Below are positions 14,181 through 21,914 of a DNA stretch of 32,368 nt, piece after piece; the stretch's first letter is position 1; the number at the start of each line of letters is the position of its first letter. Location: NCBI GenBank assembly GCA_910585355.1, contig CAJUDN010000006.1, forward strand, positions 31,473 through 63,840. The letters run 5' to 3'. Under the pieces are notes generated by a model. The model had not been told where the DNA came from, did no database searches, and worked only from the letters and a program-made list of their open reading frames with translations. Made by a program: the position numbers and the translations under genes. Source of the stretch: an uncultured Lachnospiraceae bacterium. Its GTDB lineage: Bacteria; Bacillota_A; Clostridia; Lachnospirales; Lachnospiraceae.

Positions 14181-16718
14181 CTACGAAAGCTGGCTCAGGT
14201 AGCTGGACTGGCTGTTCATCTTGTTAATCAACGTTTCCATTGTGGTAAACTGCCTAATATAGCGGTCCTGTTCTGTCGAAAGCTGGGATTTATATTTGTC
14301 CAGAAGCTTTTCCATTTCCTTTAACTGCTTGTAAATCTCATTATCCATCATGGAAAGCGGGAGCTTTTCTGAACCTGCCTCTTCAATCAAACGGCCGTAT
14401 GAGTCTCCGTTTTGGCTTCTGTATCTGCAGGCATACCCGATCAGCGTCTCCTCCACAATACCTGTCAGGCCCTTTGACGTGCCGTTACCGGCAAACACTT
14501 CCGCCACCTTATCAGGATCACTTGCCATAGCCGCCTTAAATTTTGCCTCGTCAAAGGCTATGGTTCCGCCGTCCAGATAATCCTGCGACATGGTAATCCC
14601 CATCTCTTCCAGATCCTGGTAACTGATTCCACTGCTTAACATCTTCGTCATTACAGACTGCAGGTCAGAGCTTAAGGCGCGCATGGTGCCATCGTTGAAC
14701 AGGATTCCTTCTTTCGCTTTTTTCTCCCAGTTTTCAATGGAGGTTTCCGTCATTTCAGCCTTTTGGGCTTCCGTCAACGGACCATAAGAAGAACTCGGCC
14801 TGGTAGTAACCTGGGTATTGATCTCTGTAATCATCGCGTTGTATTCTTCAAAGAATTTCTTGACTTTTTCAGTCACGCCGTCCACATCCGCCTCGGAACT
14901 GAATGTTACAGCCATGGAACTGTCAGATGTCCACGAACTGCCATCTGGCTTCACATCTCCGAAAACACCGGAAACCGTAACCTTCATGCCGTCCAGATCA
15001 ATGGTGTTGGAAGAGCTTTCCACAAGACTCTTGATGCCGTTTCCATAGCTTACAAGCACCTCGGCGTTCTTTCCGCCTTCCAGGCTGCTGCCGCCCGCCC
15101 ATTTGTCGCTGTCGGTCTTCTCAAAACTGCTGTCTACAAACTCCTTCGTTCCGTCTGCCTTCTCTACCTGGGCTCCAAACAACTTCATGGAAGCGCCCTC
15201 CAAGGCAATCTGTCTTCCCTTTCCTGTCTCCGCTGTAATCATAACAAACTGGTTGGAGCCTGAAAGGTAGGAAACTTTCACACCGGCCTCTTCATTTGCG
15301 TTAATCTTATCCATCATGGAGCTGATAGAGGTATCGGCTGTCACACCTTTAATTCTGACCCCGTTAATCATCAGGCCGTTTTTATTCAAATCTTCAAGGA
15401 AAGCTTCCTTTTCCGCATCCGTTGCGCCAGGCAGCAATTTATCAATATTATCTCTGATGCTGCTCTCTGTGCTCAGCTTATTGCTGGCTCCCTTCCCGAT
15501 ACCCAGTACTCTTCTTACATCCGCGTTACTGGAGGTGATCGTTAGGGTCTGGTTTGAGCTGGCATTGTCGCCCAGATCGAATTCCAGACTGTCGCCGCTT
15601 CTCTTCACCTCAATATTACCCGCTCCAAATGCCTGATCCAGACGTTCCTGAATGTTCTTCTCAAGGTCATCCAGACTGTTAATCGTGTCGCCGGATTTCA
15701 CTAATTCAATCTGCTTGGTCTGTCCGCCAAAGCTAAAGGACAGCTTTTTCCCTTTCAGGAAATCAACCATATTCTGGCTTTTGGCATAAACATCCTTAAA
15801 TTCCTTCTGGTTTTCTGCCAGTTCTTTCAGGCTGACTCCGTCCTTCTCATTCTTTCCGGTTCCGTCATAGCCCAGGGCCTTCAACGCACTGGAGGTAGAG
15901 CGAATCGCCAGATCCGTCGTCTTGCCGTCCTTTTCCTGGAATTTCATAACGCCGTTCTCGTATTTAAATTCCGCCACTGTGGAAAGCTTTGCATCTCCGG
16001 ATTTGATGTTGGACTGAGCCAGAGCCTTATTAAGTCCCTCCGCCAGCTTTTCTCCGTACGTCTTGCCTGTCTCGGTATCTGCAACGGCATTCATATCAGA
16101 GGTATAGTCCAGAGTTACCGTAACATCCTTTCCGTTCTCATCCTTCTCCGTATAGGAAGCCGGGAACGTAAAGGTTCCGGCGGATCTGAATTTACCGTCC
16201 GTTCCGTAGACACCAAACTCCAGCCTTTTTCCTTCTAAATTGGAAGTTTTATAAACTTCATTTGTAAGACTGTCTGCCGTAATTCCGGTTTTAATACTCG
16301 CAGTTCCTTTGCCGGCCGACAAAAGCGTAGTGGAAGACGCCGTCTGCTTCACTCCCAACAAGGACAGATAATTTGTCATATTGGAGCTTCCACTGGCTGA
16401 TACAAACTTTGTCACATCGGATTTCCCCAATACAGACACTCTGTTTTTTGCAAACACGGAGGCATCCTTTAAGTTAAAGCCGCTGCTGTATGAAAAATAA
16501 TTATCCTGCAAATCCAGGATTTTTCCGCTGATAGACTGGTAAGCCTCCTGCTTCCAGGCAAGACTCGTCATACTCTTATTCTGATTGGCAATCTTTGTCT
16601 GAGTCCCCAACGTCATCTGCTCGATGATTGAATCCCGGTCAATACCGGAGCTGAGACCGCCATATCCCCTTAAAGTTGTATTCCCTAAACTATTTGTTGC
16701 TCCAGATACACTTGCCAT
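14181..16718 (-). CDS. fliD: FliD, flagellar filament cap (HAP2), unusually long
   Basis: This 845-residue protein begins like FliD (GYGGLSSGIDRDSIIEQMTL, then KIANQNKSMTSLAWKQEAYQ) and ends with the FliD C-terminal domain: GVTEKVKKFFEEYNAMITEI, LTEAQKAEMTETSIENWEKK with AKEGILFNDGTMRALSSDLQ, FDEAKFKAAMASDPDKVAEV, and the terminal coiled coil (KQLKEMEKLLDKYKSQLSTE, ...TLINKMNSQSSYLSQLS). FliD caps the filament and folds incoming flagellin. Typical lengths are 450-700; here about 400 extra residues of repetitive beta-rich, Ser/Thr/Gly/Asp-rich domains fill the middle (about 150-600), which would form an enlarged exposed cap. It is driven by a SigD promoter at 16780-16806 and followed by fliS and a fliT-like gene. 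Confidence 0.95.
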   Translation of the reverse strand: MASVSGATNSLGNTTLRGYGGLSSGIDRDSIIEQMTLGTQTKIANQNKSMTSLAWKQEAYQSISGKILDLQDNYFSYSSGFNLKDASVFAKNRVSVLGKSDVTKFVSASGSSNMTNYLSLLGVKQTASSTTLLSAGKGTASIKTGITADSLTNEVYKTSNLEGKRLEFGVYGTDGKFRSAGTFTFPASYTEKDENGKDVTVTLDYTSDMNAVADTETGKTYGEKLAEGLNKALAQSNIKSGDAKLSTVAEFKYENGVMKFQEKDGKTTDLAIRSTSSALKALGYDGTGKNEKDGVSLKELAENQKEFKDVYAKSQNMVDFLKGKKLSFSFGGQTKQIELVKSGDTINSLDDLEKNIQERLDQAFGAGNIEVKRSGDSLEFDLGDNASSNQTLTITSSNADVRRVLGIGKGASNKLSTESSIRDNIDKLLPGATDAEKEAFLEDLNKNGLMINGVRIKGVTADTSISSMMDKINANEEAGVKVSYLSGSNQFVMITAETGKGRQIALEGASMKLFGAQVEKADGTKEFVDSSFEKTDSDKWAGGSSLEGGKNAEVLVSYGNGIKSLVESSSNTIDLDGMKVTVSGVFGDVKPDGSSWTSDSSMAVTFSSEADVDGVTEKVKKFFEEYNAMITEINTQVTTRPSSSYGPLTEAQKAEMTETSIENWEKKAKEGILFNDGTMRALSSDLQSVMTKMLSSGISYQDLEEMGITMSQDYLDGGTIAFDEAKFKAAMASDPDKVAEVFAGNGTSKGLTGIVEETLIGYACRYRSQNGDSYGRLIEEAGSEKLPLSMMDNEIYKQLKEMEKLLDKYKSQLSTEQDRYIRQFTTMETLINKMNSQSSYLSQLS

Positions 16719-16779
16719 TCTTTTATTCCCTTCTTTCCTCTAAATTCTGGTTTACTTTTCTCTCTATTTCTCTATATAT

Positions 16780-16806
16780 TTATCGGCATTTTGCCAAAAA
16801 ACATAA
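16780..16806 (-). promoter_or_regulatory. SigD (sigma-28) promoter of fliD-fliS-fliT
   Basis: Minus-strand TTAT (16806-16803), 15-nt spacer, perfect GCCGATAA (16787-16780), about 60 nt before the fliD ATG. The spacer also shares a GTTTTTTGGCAAAAT-type sequence with the flagellin promoter. Confidence 0.85.
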
Positions 16807-16826
16807 GAGAGAAAGGCAATAAAGTT

Positions 16827-16867
16827 AAAAAGCCGGCCAGTACAGTGTTCATACTGCTCTGGCCAGC
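16827..16867 (-). terminator. Terminator of the flagellin transcript
   Basis: Minus-strand GCTGGCCAG (16867-16859) pairs with CTGGCCGGC (16840-16832) with one G-U pair, enclosing a smaller CAGT/ACTG stem, followed by TTTTT (16831-16827). It lies about 290 nt after the flagellin stop. Confidence 0.85.
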
Positions 16868-17154
16868 CTGTATCTACTCTTTATAACAGGAAGAGCATTT
16901 CAGCCATCCTTACGGTGAGCCCCTGCCGCCTTCAGTCAGGGAAACCTTACGGGTATCTGGTTGCCATACTGACAAGATACAGCCCACACTTTTCCCGGTG
17001 TTATTGTTCACAGGTACCCTATAAACATAACTGAATATGCTCATTTAAGACTTCCTGCGGCAACGGGGTATCTGCTTTAACCCCATTATGATACTGGCTC
17101 CCCATCAATCAGCGGAGTGACTGACCGGGAAGTGAACAGTAATGTCCCGCTTAC
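16868..17154 (-). ncRNA. Candidate structured RNA / long 3' UTR behind flagellin
   Basis: No substantial gene is visible between the flagellin stop and its terminator, but the minus strand is rich in pairing. TGTTCAC (17131-17125) pairs with GTGAACA; TCCCGGT pairs with ACCGGGA; GGGGT with ACCCC; GTATCT with AGATAC; CCCTG with CAGGG. The words CCGTAAGG occur twice. A 28-codon frame (17105 down to 17019, beginning MGSQYHNGVKADTPLPQEVL) lies inside but has no Shine-Dalgarno. It could be a regulatory 3' UTR, a processed small RNA, or a relic of a mobile-element RNA such as an omega RNA or intron. I recognise no family. Confidence 0.4.
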
Positions 17155-18009
17155 TTATCCCCTGAGAAGCTGGAGTGCAAGGTCCGGCAGGTTATTCGCA
17201 TGGGAGAGCATGGCGTTGGAAGCCTGAAGCACAATATTTTGCGTAGTAAGCTCCGTAAAATACTCCGCCACATTTGTGTCACGTATTCCGCTCTCCGCGG
17301 CCGTCATATTCTCCTTTGTTACTCCCAGGTTGTTATTGGTATGCACCAAATGCGTATAGGCAGCCCCGAAATTTGCCCTCACTTCCGTCACTGCGGAGAT
17401 TGCCGTATCAATGACATCCACGGAAGCATTGGCAGACTCCCTGGTGCGGAAGCTGGTCTCATCCAGAAGCAATTCTCTGCTTCCCATATAATACCGCCCC
17501 ACATCCATGATCTCATTTGACGCATGGCCGATCTGAAGCGTGATCTGATCCCGTAACTCCGGCGGTACCCAGCCCGGTGGAATGTCTCCTTCTTTCTCCC
17601 CGAACAGCGGGATTCCCGCAAAATCCGTTGACTGACTTATACGGTCTATTTCACCTAACAGCGCCTGACGCTCCATATCCACATTTGCTCTCGCAACCGA
17701 ATCATACGTACCGTTCGCCGCCTCAATGGCCAGAGTTTTCATTCTGTGAAGCATGGAATGAATCTCCTGAAGCGCTCCTTCTCCCGTGTTCGTCATACTG
17801 ATGCCGTCGTTATTATTCCGCATGGCCTGATCCAGTCCAGCAATCTGGCTCCTCATCAGTTCCGATATGGCAAGCCCTGCCGCGTCGTCTCCGGCGCGGT
17901 TGATCCTATAACCGGAGGACAGCTTTTCCAGGGTCTTATTCAACTTGCCTTTCGTTATTCCCTGATTCCTGGATGAATTTATAGATGCTATATTATTTTG
18001 TATCCGCAT
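17155..18009 (-). CDS. Flagellin (filament subunit), short form
   Basis: This 284-residue flagellin has the full conserved N-terminal D0/D1 (MRIQNNIASINSSRNQGITK; LEKLSSGYRINRAGDDAAGL with AISELMR) and C-terminal D1/D0 (NLGVTKENMTAAESGIRDTN; TELTTQNIVLQASNAMLSHA, ending LALQLLRG). The central variable region is short (about 140-165, EKEGDIPPGWVPPELRDQ), so there is little or no D2/D3 domain. The ATG at 18009 is preferred over the adjacent in-frame TTG at 18012 because AAGGAG is spaced better and flagellins begin MRIQ/MRIN. A SigD promoter ends 47 nt upstream. The ribosome binding site contains two GGA words (AAGGAGAAGGGA), as expected for a CsrA target, and csrA/fliW are in this window. A glycosyltransferase gene lies directly upstream. 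Confidence 0.96.
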   Translation of the reverse strand: MRIQNNIASINSSRNQGITKGKLNKTLEKLSSGYRINRAGDDAAGLAISELMRSQIAGLDQAMRNNNDGISMTNTGEGALQEIHSMLHRMKTLAIEAANGTYDSVARANVDMERQALLGEIDRISQSTDFAGIPLFGEKEGDIPPGWVPPELRDQITLQIGHASNEIMDVGRYYMGSRELLLDETSFRTRESANASVDVIDTAISAVTEVRANFGAAYTHLVHTNNNLGVTKENMTAAESGIRDTNVAEYFTELTTQNIVLQASNAMLSHANNLPDLALQLLRG

Positions 18010-18055
18010 CAATCCCTTCTCCTTTCTGCACGGCTTTATTTTTCTTTATAATTTA

Positions 18056-18082
18056 ATTTCGGCGATTTTGCAAAAAAGATAA
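18056..18082 (-). promoter_or_regulatory. SigD promoter of flagellin
   Basis: Minus-strand TTAT (18082-18079), 15-nt spacer, GCCGAAAT (18063-18056; 6 of 8 to GCCGATAA). It sits only a few bases after the stop of the upstream glycosyltransferase gene. Confidence 0.75.
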
Positions 18083-18088
18083 GCTTTT

Positions 18089-19171
18089 TTAAATAATAAG
18101 TTTTTCAAGCCGCTCTTTTGCAGGCTCAAAGTTTTCCGCAGCGTCTTTATAATATTTTATTGCCTTCTCTGTTTGTCCTGATACCTCATACCACAAGGCC
18201 AGATTGTATGCAGCCTTAAAAGAACCGGTGCCAACCACACAGCCCGGATGCTCGCCAATCCGGAGACACTTCAGAAAACTCTCTTCAATTTTGGGCAAAA
18301 ATTCAAGGTACTGTGAAACATCAGAAAGCACCAGCTTCATATAAAATAAACCGCATACAAACCAAAAATCCGCCCGATCCTTCAGGCATGCCTGTTCTCT
18401 GCTTACAATTTCCAACGCCTCGCATAGCCCCGACTGTGTCTCCGACTCTATCAGGGCATATAGATAAGAAACCACGCCCTCGGGCCAATAACCGGACTTC
18501 CTGGCCCCGCTTTCATAAAACTGCCGGAACCAGTCAAGGCTTTCCAGAGGTTTTTTTGCATTCCGCAGCGTAACTGCCATTTGAAACCGGTAATACATAT
18601 CCTCCGGATATCGTTCTACCGCTTTTTTCAAATATTCCAGATTCCGCCCGCTCTTATCCGCATATAAATATCCGTCATGCTCCGCCTCCAGGGGAATTTT
18701 TAAAAAGGGGCCCGCCTCTTCCGGCTGCTCGTGGATCATGCCGAAATAGCGAACCCCATGAGGAAGGAGCCTTGGGATGCAGGTCAGACTGCTCTCCATC
18801 CTCCCCTCCTCTTTCCAGAAATCCCTGCGAAGAATGCTTCCGATCCAGCGCTTTCCATATCTGCCGGAGTGCTCCTGAATCTTTCGTTCCAGCTCTTCCC
18901 GGCGGCAGGGCAGCAGATATTCATCCGCGTCCAATATAAGATTCCATTCCGCATCAGAGTGTTCGAGCGCAAAATTTCTGGCGGCTGCAAAATCATCGTT
19001 CCACTCATATTTCCAAATCTTTGCCCCGGATTTTTCTGCAATTTCAACAGAACGGTCCGTTGAGCCTGTATCGGCTATAATAATCTCGTCAACAATCCCC
19101 CCTGCCTGTTTAAGGCAGCGCTCCAGAGAGCGTTCCTCATTTTTCATGATCATTACAAGATTGATTTTCAT
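18089..19171 (-). CDS. Family 2 glycosyltransferase with C-terminal TPR-like repeats, candidate flagellin glycosyltransferase
   Basis: This 360-residue protein has a GT-A fold in residues 1-190: MKINLVMIMKNEERSLERCL, the nucleotide-sugar motif ADTGSTDRS (33-41) and the metal-binding DAD at 81-83 (LILDADEYLLP). Residues 195-360 are helical TPR-like repeats (DMYYRFQMAVTLRNAKKPLE; AAYNLALWYEVSGQTEKAIK). This architecture, as in SunS-type and related clostridial enzymes, suits glycosylation of peptides or proteins. Because it is the last gene of the flagellar operon and directly precedes flagellin, O-glycosylation of flagellin or of a hook-associated protein is the best guess, but no acceptor can be read from sequence. 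Its ATG overlaps the stop of the PilZ gene by 4 bp, so translation is coupled. Confidence 0.87.
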   Translation of the reverse strand: MKINLVMIMKNEERSLERCLKQAGGIVDEIIIADTGSTDRSVEIAEKSGAKIWKYEWNDDFAAARNFALEHSDAEWNLILDADEYLLPCRREELERKIQEHSGRYGKRWIGSILRRDFWKEEGRMESSLTCIPRLLPHGVRYFGMIHEQPEEAGPFLKIPLEAEHDGYLYADKSGRNLEYLKKAVERYPEDMYYRFQMAVTLRNAKKPLESLDWFRQFYESGARKSGYWPEGVVSYLYALIESETQSGLCEALEIVSREQACLKDRADFWFVCGLFYMKLVLSDVSQYLEFLPKIEESFLKCLRIGEHPGCVVGTGSFKAAYNLALWYEVSGQTEKAIKYYKDAAENFEPAKERLEKLII

Positions 19172-19806
19172 GCCCTTTCAGCGCCTTTTTCTTTCTGCTT
19201 CTTGTATACAAAACCGCGGATCGCCGCTTCTCCTCCATCTGTCAGGCCCAAAAAGCGGCAGCCATACCCATACCCTTTTTCTCCGGCCTGCCCCACTCGA
19301 AGCACTTCGGCTTCAAAGGGACGCTCCAGCGTCCGGAAATTATAAGAAAAGCCAATCCGTTCTCCTTTTAACAGCGAAACCTTTGTTATCACATAAAGGC
19401 CGCCGGCCGATAAATTCCCAATTGTTCCAAAAAATTCAGTCCCATCGCTGCATCTTTTGAATTTCATATCCATATTTACTTTTACTCTGATATCTTTCTG
19501 CCGCTGCACCACCTGCTTTACATCCAGAATCACACACTCGCCAATCCATGGTTCATCCTCTTCCGGGAAAGCCGGATTCCTGCGTATAACAACCTCGCTC
19601 AGCGTCATAACCATTCCGCGCCGCTCATCAAAAAAGTCCACTCTCGTTTTAAACCGTCCGTCTGAAAGGCCAAATTCAGAAAAATAAAGGCAAATTTTAT
19701 TATTTGTATGTACTACTCTGGCTTCAGCAAGGCGTTTTCCTTTATGATTATATACAGCGCACCGGCTGCAGTCTTTCAAGATCTCGTCTTTTTTATTTAT
19801 TCCCAT
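19168..19806 (-). CDS. PilZ-domain protein (YcgR-like, c-di-GMP effector candidate)
   Basis: This 212-residue protein has an N-terminal YcgR-N-like beta domain (about 1-95) and a C-terminal PilZ domain (about 100-205). The second c-di-GMP motif is intact: IGNLSAGGLYV (N131, S133, G136; D/NxSxxG). The first motif is altered: QRQKDIRVKV (101-110), with R102 and R107 five apart instead of the usual RxxxR, so binding may be weakened. YcgR-type proteins slow or stop the motor when c-di-GMP rises. It sits in the flagellar operon, 5 bp after the transglycosylase and overlapping the glycosyltransferase, so it may instead tune glycosylation or wall proteins. Confidence 0.83.
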   Translation of the reverse strand: MGINKKDEILKDCSRCAVYNHKGKRLAEARVVHTNNKICLYFSEFGLSDGRFKTRVDFFDERRGMVMTLSEVVIRRNPAFPEEDEPWIGECVILDVKQVVQRQKDIRVKVNMDMKFKRCSDGTEFFGTIGNLSAGGLYVITKVSLLKGERIGFSYNFRTLERPFEAEVLRVGQAGEKGYGYGCRFLGLTDGGEAAIRGFVYKKQKEKGAERA

Positions 19807-19811
19807 CTTAT

Positions 19812-20561
19812 CTAAATCTCCATAACTCCGATTTGGCTTCCTGATTCCATCATCATCTGTATACGAAGAATCTGAATCAGATTCACAAAGCTCTCTTTAT
19901 CCATAATAATATCGTCTCCCTCCTGTCGCACAGACAGGCTGTCAAGAAGTCCCTGAGTAGTGAACAGCCCATTTCCGCCCAGGCCTCCGTATTTGAGCGA
20001 AGCAGCCAGATAGCTGTTATTCTCCTCCAGTGCGGAATACGGGATGCTTACGCTTCGGTTCGCCGACAGGGATTCTCCCATGTATCCCATCACTTTCTTT
20101 ACATAATTCTGCGTTTCTTTGTAAGGCGGTATGCCTCCATATTTCTGCACAGCCCCCGGCCCCGCATTGTAAGCCGCCAGCGCCAGTTCCACATTCTGAA
20201 AACGGTTCAGCTGTTCTTTTAAATATTTGGCTCCTCCCATAATATTCTGCCATGGGTCATACGGGTCCGTGACACCCAGGTTTTTCGCAGTCCCCGGCAT
20301 CAGCTGCATCACTCCCACAGCTCCCGCCTTTGACACTGCGTTGGGGTTAAAGCCGGACTCCTGTTTTGCCACTGCCCGCAGAAGATTCGGAGATACTCCG
20401 AACGTCTTTCCGGCCTGTTCAAAAATGGAGTCCATATCCATACTCTTCGCACTGTTTTTAAATATATTTCCGAATTCGCTGCCGCTCTTTTTAAGGCTGC
20501 GGCTTTCGCTTGTTTTTAAAAGGAGCTCCTCTGCCTCCGCCACATTTGAAATGAATTCCAT
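19812..20561 (-). CDS. Lytic transglycosylase (SLT domain), flagellar wall remodelling
   Basis: About 249 residues. The SLT catalytic domain (about 44-160) contains LLRAVAKQESGFNPNAVSKA with catalytic E68, then GAVGVMQLMPGTAKNLGV and LALAAYNAGPGAVQKYGG. It cleaves peptidoglycan between MurNAc and GlcNAc with anhydro-ring formation. There is no classical signal peptide at the N-terminus, so export may use the flagellar apparatus, as for FlgJ-like muramidases; this is inference. The start is set at the ATG 20561: AGGAGG is 10 nt upstream, whereas the in-frame TTG at 20570 is only 1 nt from it. The C-terminal extension (about 165-249) is not recognised. It sits between the wall-binding and PilZ genes. 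Confidence 0.9.
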   Translation of the reverse strand: MEFISNVAEAEELLLKTSESRSLKKSGSEFGNIFKNSAKSMDMDSIFEQAGKTFGVSPNLLRAVAKQESGFNPNAVSKAGAVGVMQLMPGTAKNLGVTDPYDPWQNIMGGAKYLKEQLNRFQNVELALAAYNAGPGAVQKYGGIPPYKETQNYVKKVMGYMGESLSANRSVSIPYSALEENNSYLAASLKYGGLGGNGLFTTQGLLDSLSVRQEGDDIIMDKESFVNLIQILRIQMMMESGSQIGVMEI

Positions 20562-20594
20562 ATCAACCAATCCTCCTTTTGGGGTATTTACTTC

Positions 20595-21809
20595 CTAAGA
20601 TATCCGATAAGCAATACCAGCCGCGTCTATCTGCCATCCGTCCACAATCGTATTGACAGCCATGGTCCCATTATCTCTGAAATAATACCAGTGTTCTCCG
20701 ATCTGCAGCCATCCCTTCTGCATCAGGCCGTCTTCCTTTAAATAGTACCAGGAACCAGCGGTGGGCTCCACCCAGCCTTTCTGCATCAGGCCGTCCTCTC
20801 TTAAATAATACCAGGAACCGGGGGTTGGTTCCACCCAGCCTGTCTGCATCTCTCCATTTTCATTTAAGAAATACCAGGAATGTCCGTCCGGCGAAATCCA
20901 GCCTGTACACATGACGCCGCTCTGGTCCATGTAGTACCATCGTCCTCCGGTTGCAAACCAGCCCTTAACGCAGATTCCGTTACTGTCAAAGAAATACCAC
21001 TTTCCCGAAATTTTTTTCCAGGTATCTTTCGCACGGCTTCCGTCAGGCATAATATAAGAATCTCCCCGGATTTCCCCGCCGTCCCCGGGGGTCTGCTTTT
21101 TTTCTTCCTCCTCCTCAAAATCCTCCCAGTCAAATTCCTGGGATGTGGAGGTTACGAACTGCCCTTCTTTTAAATACTTTTTTTCCTCTGAAGTGACCGG
21201 AACGGCTTTGACCTCATAATAATATGTTTTATCCATATCTTTCATGAAATCTGAAAGATCCGCGCTGTTGGTTTCCACGTTCATACGCTTTACAACCTTA
21301 TCGTCTCCGTAAAGCACCAGAGAGTAGCCCGGCGCATATTTCACGGATTTCCATGTGGCCCTCTTTTTGGAGTTGCGGAACCATCCGGCCCGTTCCGTCT
21401 CTCCCAGAACGGTAACCGGCTTGTAATCCACCTTTATCTGCAGCCGTTTATCATCCAGCGAACGGGCTGAAACGAACTCGCCTCCCGACACCTTGCACTG
21501 GGAACGGTTAAGGGACACAGGAAAATACTTCCCCTCATCCGCCTGTACCGTAATTTCTATTCTGACCTTTTTTCCGGGCTCCCATCTATCATGATCCGTC
21601 CTGTACTGGATATCCTCCAGAGAACCTCCCTTTACATCCACAGTAATTTCCGGCTCCGGAATATCTCCCGACTCTCCATATGTGGTTTTTAAGCTCACGG
21701 AAGCCTTCTCGATTACACTGGACTCAGCTCCTTTTGCATGTATGCACGGCCCTGTCGCCACCATACATGCCGCCACAAAGGCCAGCACTACTCCATATCC
21801 TCTTTTCAT
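20595..21809 (-). CDS. Secreted protein with C-terminal cell-wall (choline-binding-type) repeats, paralogue 2
   Basis: This 404-residue protein has an N-terminal signal peptide (MKRGYGVVLAFVAACMVATG, cleavage likely near HAKGA). Two beta-sandwich-like regions (about 30-140 and 145-240; the second ends in a fibronectin-like YYYEVKAVPV) and an acidic linker (EDFEEEEEKK) follow. About seven aromatic repeats of roughly 20 residues then occur from about 265, such as GKWYFFDSNGICVKGWFATG, HSWYFLNENGEMQTGW and SWYYLREDGLMQKGW. Such repeats bind choline or other wall polymers. It is in the flagellar operon downstream of a longer paralogue and upstream of the lytic transglycosylase, so anchoring or wall insertion of the basal body is plausible. 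The two near-identical repeats (EPTPGSWYYL, EPTAGSWYYL) suggest recent internal duplication. Confidence 0.85.
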   Translation of the reverse strand: MKRGYGVVLAFVAACMVATGPCIHAKGAESSVIEKASVSLKTTYGESGDIPEPEITVDVKGGSLEDIQYRTDHDRWEPGKKVRIEITVQADEGKYFPVSLNRSQCKVSGGEFVSARSLDDKRLQIKVDYKPVTVLGETERAGWFRNSKKRATWKSVKYAPGYSLVLYGDDKVVKRMNVETNSADLSDFMKDMDKTYYYEVKAVPVTSEEKKYLKEGQFVTSTSQEFDWEDFEEEEEKKQTPGDGGEIRGDSYIMPDGSRAKDTWKKISGKWYFFDSNGICVKGWFATGGRWYYMDQSGVMCTGWISPDGHSWYFLNENGEMQTGWVEPTPGSWYYLREDGLMQKGWVEPTAGSWYYLKEDGLMQKGWLQIGEHWYYFRDNGTMAVNTIVDGWQIDAAGIAYRIS

Positions 21810-21819
21810 GTCTGCCTCC

Positions 21820-21914
21820 TTATTTTCAGATGCCGTCCTTATCTCCGGATTTCATCCTTACTTCCAGACTCCATCCTTATCTCCAAATAAAATCCTTATC
21901 TCCAGATGCCGTCC
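21820..21914 (-). repeat. Five tandem 19-nt repeats spanning the gap between the two wall-binding genes
   Basis: On the minus strand the array reads as units of the form GGA..(10-12 nt)..GATAA, at 21914-21896, 21895-21877, 21876-21858, 21857-21839 and 21838-21820. The first unit is the 3' end of the upstream gene (Asp-Gly-Ile-Trp-Arg-stop). The last unit (GGACGGCATCTGAAAATAA) differs from it at only two bases and merges into the AAGGAGG ribosome binding site of the next gene. The middle units are degenerate. Confidence 0.85.

Noticed and set aside
16868..17154. c-di-GMP (GEMM) riboswitch in the flagellar region
   Set aside because: A GGCAGGGGC...CCGTAAGGATGG stretch recalls the GEMM tail, but the conserved GGCAAACC, GAAA tetraloop receptor and GACGCAAAGCC segments are missing. 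It also lies behind a gene and before a terminator, not in front of a gene.
17388..17976. Small ORFs on either strand within flagellin
   Set aside because: All overlap a well-conserved flagellin frame and show no independent start signals.
21820..21914. CRISPR-like array
   Set aside because: Units are contiguous with no spacers, only 19 nt, degenerate, and one is the end of a coding sequence.
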